Positions 1 to 5,221 of a stretch of 5,271 bases of DNA are shown one piece after another. Location: positions 1 to 5,271 of the forward strand of contig CAZQUR010000146.1 of NCBI GenBank assembly GCA_964596535.1, read 5' to 3'. This DNA is from GCA-002779465 sp964596535. Lineage in GTDB: Bacteria; Desulfobacterota; Desulfobacteria; Desulfobacterales; UBA2156. The number at the start of each line of letters is the position of its first letter. Within the stretch, counting starts at the first letter, position 1. Below the pieces are notes generated by a model. The model was not told where the DNA came from. It ran no database searches and was given only the letters and a program-made list of their open reading frames with translations. The translations under genes and the position numbers were made by a program.

Positions 1-56
1 ACAGGCAGGCGAAGAATGCCGCGCAACGCCGCAGATGGACTTTTTACGAAGCCATC
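1..56 (-). repeat. End of a dispersed intergenic repeat
   Basis: Read on the minus strand this stretch begins with GATGGCTTCGTAAAAA (56 down to 41). The same 16 bases occur exactly on the plus strand at 594-609, so the two copies are inverted around the CULT gene. Minus-strand sequence beyond the shared 16 bases (40 down to 1) continues as a GC-rich tail that differs from the tail at 610-623. The repeat starts nine bases after the CULT stop codon. From memory, similar sequence (a CGTAAAAAGTC core followed by a GGCGTTGCG-type tail) is frequent between genes in Desulfobacterales; this is recall, not a search result. The outer boundary is not known because the window ends here. Confidence 0.55.
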
Positions 57-65
57 AAAAAAGCA

Positions 66-524
66 TCACCGGCACGCCGCCAGCCGGTCCAGAATCAGCC
101 CGAAAAAAGACGCGCCTGACGATGACCCGTACATCCATCCCATATGGGCCAGGCAGGACCCGCAGACGGCCACACGCCAGGCAAATCCCTTGAACCAGGT
201 GAAATCGTCGGTGGTCGGGCCCGCAAGGGCACATCCCGCGGCGTCTTTGAAACAGCCGATCTGAAAAACGATGCCGTGGGGGTTGGCAAAGGTGTGCTGG
301 TGCGCGCCGTCCACTTCGGTCCGGTGGGCGGTGCGGGTGATGATCCGGCCGCAGGCCCGGCAGCAGAGAGGATCCCCGTCGTCGGAATCCGCTTCTTCCT
401 CCAAAACGCTTTCAGGGTCTTTTTGGGTCCCGCCGGCCCCATGGGGAGGGATCGGTGCGCGGAACAAATGGAGCGGATGGGTCCGTTTTTCGGTTCCTGT
501 CTGATGGGGACAAATCTTCATCAT
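66..524 (-). CDS. CULT-domain (cereblon-like) zinc protein
   Basis: This is a small soluble protein of about 152 residues with no signal peptide or membrane segment. An N-terminal tail of about 50 residues, ending in an acidic stretch (42-51), precedes a CULT domain (about 54-149). That domain is the beta-tent fold which binds thalidomide and cyclic imides in human cereblon. Visible hallmarks are two CxxC zinc pairs (C55/C58 and C121/C124), an NPHG motif (81-84), and WFKGFAW...GWMY carrying three cage tryptophans (W110, W116, W130) plus Y132. The spacings W-6-W-14-W and W-5-C match human W380, W386, W400 and C391. The C-terminal FFGLILDRL matches cereblon FWGLTRSAL. Human H378 corresponds to F108. 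The in vivo role of bacterial CULT proteins is unknown, and no ubiquitin-ligase part is present. The start is uncertain. ATG at 524 (or 521) follows AAGGGGA (534-528); a TTG at 560 with its own GAGG would add 12 residues with less typical codon use. Confidence 0.9.
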   Translation of the reverse strand: MMKICPHQTGTEKRTHPLHLFRAPIPPHGAGGTQKDPESVLEEEADSDDGDPLCCRACGRIITRTAHRTEVDGAHQHTFANPHGIVFQIGCFKDAAGCALAGPTTDDFTWFKGFAWRVAVCGSCLAHMGWMYGSSSGASFFGLILDRLAACR

Positions 525-593
525 GGTTCCCCTTGCGCCTTCCGGGTTTTGATTTGACAACCCGGCACCTCTTTTTTATAGAGATTAAATCAC

Positions 594-678
594 GATGGCT
601 TCGTAAAAACCCGTTTTCCCCCTACCCCGGCGGGAGGGGATTCAGGGGAGGGGGATTTCGAGCCTTTACGCGTTCATC
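594..678. repeat. Imperfect 85-bp inverted repeat (MITE/REP-like)
   Basis: The left arm on the plus strand starts GATGGCTTCGTAAAAACCCG and runs into TTTTCCCCCT. The right arm, read on the minus strand from 678, starts GATGAACGCGTAAAGGCTCG and runs into AAATCCCCCT. The arms share GATG, CGTAAA, a CG and TCCCCCT at identical offsets, so the whole unit is an imperfect palindrome that could fold into a long hairpin. It lies between the divergent CULT and acyl-CoA dehydrogenase genes. Left-arm sequence recurs inverted at 41-56, and a mixture of both arms recurs at 4993-5023. It may be a miniature inverted-repeat element or a REP-type sequence; the sequence does not show which. It could also influence transcription of either flanking gene. 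Confidence 0.7.
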
Positions 679-682
679 ATTA

Positions 683-711
683 TTGCATGATATCATATCC
701 ATTATTTTAAA
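683..711 (+). promoter_or_regulatory. Possible promoter with ATGATATCAT palindrome
   Basis: In the AT-rich part of the divergent region, TTGCAT (683-688) and TTTAAA (706-711) are separated by 17 bases, a weak sigma70-like pair pointing toward the acyl-CoA dehydrogenase gene. A perfect 10-base palindrome, ATGATATCAT (687-696), sits in the spacer and could be an operator, for example for the XRE-cupin regulator encoded downstream. On the minus strand TATGAT (697-692) could be a -10 box for the CULT gene, but I see no matching -35. All of this is pattern-based and weak. Confidence 0.25.
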
Positions 712-800
712 AAAACGGCGATTCCCGGAAAATGCCGGCAGGATCTTGGGCGGCGTCAACTCATTGAAGGATGAAACGGAAACCCAGCTAAGGAACGGTT

Positions 801-1958
801 ATGGAATTTACGCTTTCCACTGAACAGGAGATCTTGAGGGAGTCGGTGCGCAGTTTCGCCGAAAAGGAGATCCGGCCCGTGGCCGGGGAGCTCGACGAAA
901 AAGAAACCTTTTCCTACGAGACCATGGCCAAGATGGCCGAGCTCGGCCTGTTCGGCATCGTCGTCTCTGAAAAATACGGCGGCCAGGGAATGGATTACAT
1001 TTCCTATATCATCGCCGTGGAAGAGATCGCCCGCGTGGACGGATCCCACGCCGCCACCGTGGCGGCGGAAAACTCTTTGGGGATCAGCCCCCTGTATTAT
1101 TTCGGAAACGAAGCCCAGAAACAAAAGTACCTTCCCAAGCTGTGCAGCGGCGAGACCCTTTGGGGTTTCGGGTTGACCGAGCCCAACGCCGGGTCGGATG
1201 CCATGGCCACCCGGACCACCGCCGTAAAAGACGGCGGCGAATGGGTGATCAACGGGAGCAAGATCTTCATCACCAACGCCTCCACGGACATTACGGCGGG
1301 CGTCACCGTCCTTTGCCGGACCGGTACCCGGCCGGACGGAAAACCCGAGTTGACCTGCATTATCGTGGAAACGGGGACCCCGGGATTCACCGCGAAACCC
1401 ATGCACGGAAAGATGATGTGGCGAGCGTCCAACACGAGTGCGCTGTACTTTTCGGACTGCCGGGTACCCCTGGAAAACACCCTGGGGCCCGTGGGGGAAG
1501 GGTTTCACCAGATGATGAAAACCCTGGACGACGGGCGGCTTTCCATCGCCGCCATGGGACTCGGGGGCGCCCAGGGATGCTTCGATCTGGCCCTGAAATA
1601 CGCCAACGAGCGGGAGCAGTTCGACCGGCCCATCGCCAATTTCCAGATCAACGCCTTCAAACTGGCCGACATGGCCATGGAGATCGAATGTGCGCGGCTG
1701 TTGTTGTACAAGGCGTGTTGGCTGTGCGACAACCAGCTTCCCCATGCCAAGGAAGCCGCCATGGCCAAGCTCTACTGTTCCGAGGTCATGTACCGGTGCG
1801 CCAACCATGCGGTACAGCTCCACGGCGGGTACGGCCTCATGAAGGAATACGACGTGGAACGGTTTTACCGGGACCAAAAGCTTTTGGAGATCGGCGAAGG
1901 GACCTCCGAGGTGCAGCGGATCGTCATCGCCCGGCATATCGGCGCCCGGTGCATGTAA
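801..1958 (+). CDS. Acyl-CoA dehydrogenase (FAD-dependent)
   Basis: This 385-residue protein has the usual length of a short/medium-chain acyl-CoA dehydrogenase. It is predicted to be a cytoplasmic flavoenzyme that oxidises an acyl-CoA to the 2,3-enoyl-CoA and passes electrons to an electron-transfer flavoprotein, which is not encoded here. An alpha-helical N-terminal domain (about 1-115) is followed by the flavin-binding motif WGFGLTEPNAGSD (121-133), the beta middle domain, then the C-terminal helical domain with REQFDRPIANFQ (271-282) and QLHGGYGLMKEYDVERFYRD (339-358). The catalytic base is E366 in IGEGTSEVQR, the position used by MCAD and butyryl-CoA dehydrogenase rather than the alternative site of isovaleryl-type enzymes. 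AAGGA at 790-794 supports the ATG at 801. Substrate chain length, or whether glutaryl- or cyclic acyl-CoAs are used, cannot be told from the motifs. It is the first gene of a possible four-gene transcript. Confidence 0.95.
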   Translation: MEFTLSTEQEILRESVRSFAEKEIRPVAGELDEKETFSYETMAKMAELGLFGIVVSEKYGGQGMDYISYIIAVEEIARVDGSHAATVAAENSLGISPLYYFGNEAQKQKYLPKLCSGETLWGFGLTEPNAGSDAMATRTTAVKDGGEWVINGSKIFITNASTDITAGVTVLCRTGTRPDGKPELTCIIVETGTPGFTAKPMHGKMMWRASNTSALYFSDCRVPLENTLGPVGEGFHQMMKTLDDGRLSIAAMGLGGAQGCFDLALKYANEREQFDRPIANFQINAFKLADMAMEIECARLLLYKACWLCDNQLPHAKEAAMAKLYCSEVMYRCANHAVQLHGGYGLMKEYDVERFYRDQKLLEIGEGTSEVQRIVIARHIGARCM

Positions 1959-2024
1959 CCCGAGGATTGCACGTTTTCCCGGAGACCGGTTCCGCCTTCG
2001 TAAAGGGAACCCAAGGAGAATAGG

Positions 2025-2663
2025 ATGGAAAAAAAAGACACCAACGCCCAAAGCCATACGGATTTTTTCAAGGACCTCACCGGCGAGATCGCCGGAGACA
2101 CCCCCAGGGAAGTGGAGGAAATCGGAAGCCGGATCCGGACCCTGCGGCAGGAAAAGGGGCTTTCTCTGGAAGACCTCTCCCGGATCACCGGCTACGATAC
2201 GGCGTTTTTGGCCCAGATCGAGTCGGACCAGCTCCAGCCCCAACTCGGGACGCTGATCAAGCTGTCCAAGGCCCTGGACAGCGCATTCGGAAGGCTTGTG
2301 TCGGGGGTGGGAAGCCGCCTGTATTCCATTACCCGAAAGGACGAGCAGAAGATCGTTTCCCGCTCCACCTCCCAGAAAGGGAAAAAGAAGGTCTACACCT
2401 ATAAGAGCCTGGCGCCGGAGGTGAAAGGGCGCCACATGGAGGCCCTCATCGTGGAGCTCGAGGAAAACCCGGAAGAAGAAACCTCCGTACACGAAGGCGA
2501 GGAATTCATCCATGTCCTGGACGGCACGGTGCTCCTGAAGATCGCCGGAGACGCCTTTGAGCTGAATCCCGGGGACAGCGCCTATTATCTTTCCACCACG
2601 CCCCATTTTATCGGCGCGAAAAAGGAAAGGGCCACCATCCTCGCCGTCCTTTACGGCGGATAA
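2025..2663 (+). CDS. XRE-family transcriptional regulator with cupin sensor domain
   Basis: This 212-residue protein joins an N-terminal lambda-repressor-type helix-turn-helix (about 34-93, around IRTLRQEKGLSLEDLSRITG) to a C-terminal small beta-barrel cupin_2 domain (about 141-208). The first 30 residues are a polar tail, and a basic linker (KGKKKVYTY, 118-126) joins the halves. In the cupin, H156, E160 and G167 fit the first cupin motif, with Ser at the place of the usual first His. The second motif has PGD (182-184) and PH (193-194), so metal binding may be partial or absent. Proteins of this architecture usually repress or activate adjacent metabolic genes in response to a small ligand; the ligand here is unknown. 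AAGGAG at 2013-2018 supports the ATG. It starts 66 bases after the dehydrogenase and 62 bases before the quinone oxidoreductase, suggesting local or autoregulatory control. Confidence 0.92.
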   Translation: MEKKDTNAQSHTDFFKDLTGEIAGDTPREVEEIGSRIRTLRQEKGLSLEDLSRITGYDTAFLAQIESDQLQPQLGTLIKLSKALDSAFGRLVSGVGSRLYSITRKDEQKIVSRSTSQKGKKKVYTYKSLAPEVKGRHMEALIVELEENPEEETSVHEGEEFIHVLDGTVLLKIAGDAFELNPGDSAYYLSTTPHFIGAKKERATILAVLYGG

Positions 2664-2725
2664 AGGGGTCCGGCGAAGGCAACAGGACCGCGCGGAATAA
2701 AAATTCGAAACCAAGGAGGCTTTCC

Positions 2726-3703
2726 ATGTCCAAAGCGGTGTTCATCCATGAAACCGGCGGACCGGAGGTCCTGCGCGTGGAAGCATTCGACCCGGGGCCG
2801 CCCCGAGCCGGTGAGGCACGGGTCCGCCATGACGCGGTGGGGGTGAATTTCATCGACATCTACCACCGCACCGGCCTTTACCCCCTTCCGGAACTCCCCG
2901 CGGTCCTCGGCATGGAAGGGGCCGGCGTCGTGGAAGAAGTGGGGGAAGGGGTTCAAGACGTGGCACCCGGAGACCGGGTGGCCTACGCGGGGCTGCCGGT
3001 GGGCGCCTACGCGGACGTCCGGCGGATCCCCGCCCATCGATTGGTCCCCCTCCCGGACGCGATTTCCACCCGGCAGGCCGCCGGAATGATGCTCCGGGGG
3101 ATGACGGCCCGGTACCTGCTGAAAGGATGCTTCCCGGTGAAAGCCGGCGACCGCATCCTCATGCATGCCGCCGCCGGCGGCGTGGGACAGATCGTCTGCC
3201 AGTGGGCCAAGCACCTGGGGGCCGTCGTCATCGGCACCGTGGGCTCCAAGGAAAAGGCCGAGCGCGCCCGGGCCTGCGGGTGTGATCATCCCATCCTTTA
3301 TACTCAAGAAGATTTCGTGGCGCGCGTCAAAGAGATCACCGGCGGAAAGGGTGTGGACGCGGTCTATGACGGCGTGGGCGCGGCCACCTTCTTCAAATCC
3401 CTCGATTGCCTTCGTCCCCTGGGTACCCTGGTCTCCTTCGGCCAGGCCTCCGGGGCCGTCGGTCCCGTGGACATCAGTGTCCTGGCCGCCAAAGGGTCGC
3501 TTTTTCTGACCCGCCCCACCCTCATGACCTACACCCAAAAACGCGAAGACCTTATTGTCCATGCCAAAGATCTTTTTACCGTGGTGCAAAACGGGGCCGT
3601 GAAAATCGATATCGGGCAAACCTATCCGCTGGAAGAAGCCGCCCGGGCCCAAGAGGCCCTGGAAACCCGAAAGACAACGGGATCCACCGTCCTGATCCCG
3701 TGA
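2726..3703 (+). CDS. qor: NADPH:quinone oxidoreductase, zinc-independent MDR family
   Basis: This 325-residue cytoplasmic enzyme belongs to the medium-chain dehydrogenase/reductase superfamily, quinone-oxidoreductase (zeta-crystallin) branch, which reduces quinones or other activated carbonyl and enone compounds with NADPH. It aligns along its whole length with E. coli Qor from memory. Shared segments are GGPEVL (11-16), NFIDIYHRTGLYP (41-53), GDRVAYAG (82-89), the Rossmann glycine motif AAAGGVG (148-154), CQWAKHLGA (158-166), IGTVGS (169-174), EITGGKGVD (203-211), SLDCLRPLG (225-233) and KGSLFLTRPTL (256-266). The zinc-binding cysteines of alcohol dehydrogenases are absent. AAGGAGG at 2713-2719 sets the ATG start. 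The true substrate is not deducible; family members are often misnamed as quinone reductases. Its position behind an acyl-CoA dehydrogenase and a regulator suggests a redox or detoxification role linked to that cluster. Confidence 0.9.
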   Translation: MSKAVFIHETGGPEVLRVEAFDPGPPRAGEARVRHDAVGVNFIDIYHRTGLYPLPELPAVLGMEGAGVVEEVGEGVQDVAPGDRVAYAGLPVGAYADVRRIPAHRLVPLPDAISTRQAAGMMLRGMTARYLLKGCFPVKAGDRILMHAAAGGVGQIVCQWAKHLGAVVIGTVGSKEKAERARACGCDHPILYTQEDFVARVKEITGGKGVDAVYDGVGAATFFKSLDCLRPLGTLVSFGQASGAVGPVDISVLAAKGSLFLTRPTLMTYTQKREDLIVHAKDLFTVVQNGAVKIDIGQTYPLEEAARAQEALETRKTTGSTVLIP

Positions 3704-3743
3704 CCCGCCGCTTCCGATGCGGCCGCAAGAGAAGGAGACATCC

Positions 3744-4994
3744 ATGCCGGAAGACTTGAAAAAGATGTACAGGACCATTTTAGGGGATCATTTTCCCGAG
3801 AAGATGGAGATTCATTTCATTGACGCGCAAAAGACCCAAAAGCTCATTTACGAAAAAGTGGGGTGGACCATCGAGGGCGAGAAGAAGGGATTGCGGTACG
3901 GGGAAAATCCGGGACAGGAGGCCGCCCTTTACAAGCTGATCAACGGGAACCTGGTCCTGGGGGACGCCCGGACCCTTCAGGCCGGACGGTATCTCGCCTC
4001 CGACCCGGCGCTTCTGCAGTCCGGCAAGCATCCCGGAAAGACGAACATCACGGATGCGGACAACGCGCTGAACATCCTGCGGTATCTCATGGACCGTCCC
4101 ACCGCCGTCATCGTCAAGCACAACAACCCGTGCGGCGCGGCCCGGGCCGACACCCTGGAAGAAGCCTATATCAGGGCGAACCGGGCGGACCGGGTGGCCG
4201 CCTTCGGGGGGTGCATCGCCCTCAACCGGTCCGTGGACCGGGCCACCGCCGAAGCGGTTCTCGCCCAGTACGCGGAGGTGGTGGCGGCCCCGGATTTTGA
4301 GCCGGGGGTTCTGGATCTTTTCGCGAAAAAAAAGAACTTACGGGTGATCCGGATTCCCAACATGGCGGCCCTGGCCGACTTTGCCGAGGCCCGGACCGTG
4401 GAATTCAAGTCCTTGATCGACGGCGGGATCATCGCCCAGTGGTCGTACGTCCCCAAAACCCGGAAAAAAGAAGACCTGGTCCTGGCCGCCTGCGAGTACA
4501 AGGGAAAAACCTACCGCATCCAGCGGGAGCCCACCCCCCGGGAAATCGACGACATGCTCTTCGGGTGGCTGGTGGAGGCCGGGGTGACGTCCAATTCGGT
4601 CCTTTACGTGAAGGATCAGGCCACGGTGGGCATCGGCACCGGAGAGCAGGACCGGGTGGGGGTGGCGGAGATCGCCCGGGACAAGGCCTACCGGAAGCTG
4701 GCCGACCGGTACGCCTTTGAAACCTATCAAATCCCTTACAACGACCTCAAGGATGCCGACAGGAAAGCCGAGATCGACGCCCGGGTGGCCGAAGAAAAAG
4801 GGGGCCTCATCGGCGCGGCCATGGTCAGCGACGCCTTTTTCCCCTTCCGGGACGGCGTGGACGTGGGGATCCGGGAAGGGATCTCCTGCGTGATCCAGCC
4901 GGGGGGATCCGAAAACGACTACCAGTCCATCGAGGCCTGCAACGAGGCCGGGGTGACCATGGTCTTCACCGGACAGCGCAGCTTCAAACACTGA
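3744..4994 (+). CDS. purH: Stand-alone AICAR transformylase (PurH C-terminal domain only)
   Basis: This protein is predicted to transfer the formyl group of 10-formyl-tetrahydrofolate to AICAR, giving FAICAR, the penultimate step of IMP synthesis. At 416 residues it contains only the AICARFT portion of PurH; a bifunctional PurH is usually above 500 residues, with an N-terminal MGS-like IMP cyclohydrolase domain that I cannot find here. Motifs are RYGENPGQEAALY (51-63), the catalytic Lys-His pair K125-H126 in KHNNPCGAA, AFGGCIALNR (153-162), SNSVLYVKDQATVGIGTGEQ (283-302), SDAFFPFRDGVD (362-373), and the C-terminal FTGQRSFKH, which resembles the PurH terminus. AAGGAG at 3732-3737 places the start at the ATG of 3744; an in-frame ATG at 3717 lies upstream of that ribosome site and is unlikely. 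The symbol marks family, not a full PurH. IMP cyclohydrolase must be supplied by another gene. It lies 40 bases after the quinone oxidoreductase gene. Confidence 0.92.
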   Translation: MPEDLKKMYRTILGDHFPEKMEIHFIDAQKTQKLIYEKVGWTIEGEKKGLRYGENPGQEAALYKLINGNLVLGDARTLQAGRYLASDPALLQSGKHPGKTNITDADNALNILRYLMDRPTAVIVKHNNPCGAARADTLEEAYIRANRADRVAAFGGCIALNRSVDRATAEAVLAQYAEVVAAPDFEPGVLDLFAKKKNLRVIRIPNMAALADFAEARTVEFKSLIDGGIIAQWSYVPKTRKKEDLVLAACEYKGKTYRIQREPTPREIDDMLFGWLVEAGVTSNSVLYVKDQATVGIGTGEQDRVGVAEIARDKAYRKLADRYAFETYQIPYNDLKDADRKAEIDARVAEEKGGLIGAAMVSDAFFPFRDGVDVGIREGISCVIQPGGSENDYQSIEACNEAGVTMVFTGQRSFKH

Positions 4995-5023
4995 TGAACG
5001 CGTAAAAACCCGCTTTTCCCCCT
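4993..5023 (+). repeat. Half copy of the intergenic inverted repeat
   Basis: The segment starts inside the stop codon of the AICAR transformylase gene. Its first 14 bases, GATGAACGCGTAAA, are identical to the right arm of the 594-678 element (read on the minus strand from 678). From CGTAAAAACCCG onward it matches the left arm (602-623) with one extra C, ending in TTTTCCCCCT. No second arm follows; the next base pairs belong to a recombinase remnant. It therefore looks like half of an element, or the scar of one, and could act on mRNA 3' ends. I see no classic stem plus U-tract terminator here. Confidence 0.6.
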
Positions 5024-5202
5024 TCACATCTTCCGTGTTTAACCGTTGCGATGGTTTTCCACCCGGAGCGTACCGTAACGGAAAAAAACGTACCGCTTGA
5101 TCCAATCGCAACAGGTGCGCTCCGCATGGATCGAGTAATGATGCAATCCCATGTAATTGCGAACCTGATCCAGCAGTCGGGTTGTTTTTCTGTTGACATC
5201 AT
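5022..5202 (-). pseudogene. Truncated, frameshifted integron-integrase-like tyrosine recombinase (N-terminal fragment)
   Basis: Read on the minus strand, three frames must be joined to recover a recognisable N-terminal core-binding (SAM-like) domain. ATG at 5202/5199 gives MSTEKQP; after a one-base shift near 5180 the text is RLLDQVRNYMGLHHYSIHAE followed by RTCCDWIKRYVFFR (to about 5078); after a further shift in or after the A-run at 5082-5088 it gives QRLNTEDVK (to 5022). This resembles the LLDQVRxxxRxKHYSxRTEQAYxDWIKRF and LSTEDVKxFL segments of IntI-type integrases and their phage-integrase relatives. The catalytic domain with the R-H-R-Y residues is absent, because recombinase sequence stops where the 4993-5023 repeat begins. 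It is almost certainly non-functional. The frameshifts could in principle be sequencing errors, but the truncation cannot be. Confidence 0.65.
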
Positions 5203-5221
5203 CAACGCACGTCTATATAGA
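5193..5221 (+). promoter_or_regulatory. Possible sigma70 promoter reading out of the window
   Basis: A consensus -35 TTGACA (5193-5198) is followed after 17 bases by TATAGA (5216-5221), or after 15 by TATATA (5214-5219), in an AT-rich tract. It would read rightward to a gene beyond the window. GTTGA-N5-TCAAC (5192-5206) forms a small inverted repeat across the -35 box. On the opposite strand TATAAT (5235-5230) could be an old -10 box of the integrase remnant, but without a good -35. The tract also overlaps the first codons of that remnant, so the match may be fortuitous. Confidence 0.3.

Noticed and set aside
144..557. Plus-strand open frame across the CULT gene
   Set aside because: The minus-strand frame carries the complete set of CULT motifs; the plus-strand frame has no recognisable features.
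2667..2689. GGTCC...GGACC inverted repeat after the regulator gene, considered as a terminator
   Set aside because: The stem is only five base pairs with a long loop and is not followed by a T-run.
756..2714. A 652-codon open frame on the minus strand opposite the dehydrogenase and regulator genes
   Set aside because: It is antisense to two well-recognised genes, has Gly/His/Pro-rich composition without a domain I recognise, and is explained by high third-position GC on the other strand.
3717..3743. Upstream in-frame ATG for the AICAR transformylase
   Set aside because: The AAGGAG at 3732-3737 lies inside this extension and is correctly spaced for the ATG at 3744, so the nine extra codons are probably untranslated.
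2651..3778. A 375-codon minus-strand open frame opposite the quinone oxidoreductase gene
   Set aside because: It is a shadow of the plus-strand gene, with no recognisable motifs and biased Gly/His composition.
4338..5111. A 257-codon minus-strand open frame opposite the AICAR transformylase gene and its downstream region
   Set aside because: Its bulk is antisense to a clear gene. Only its first approximately 30 codons (NTEDVK part) coincide with one frame of the recombinase remnant, which is reported separately.
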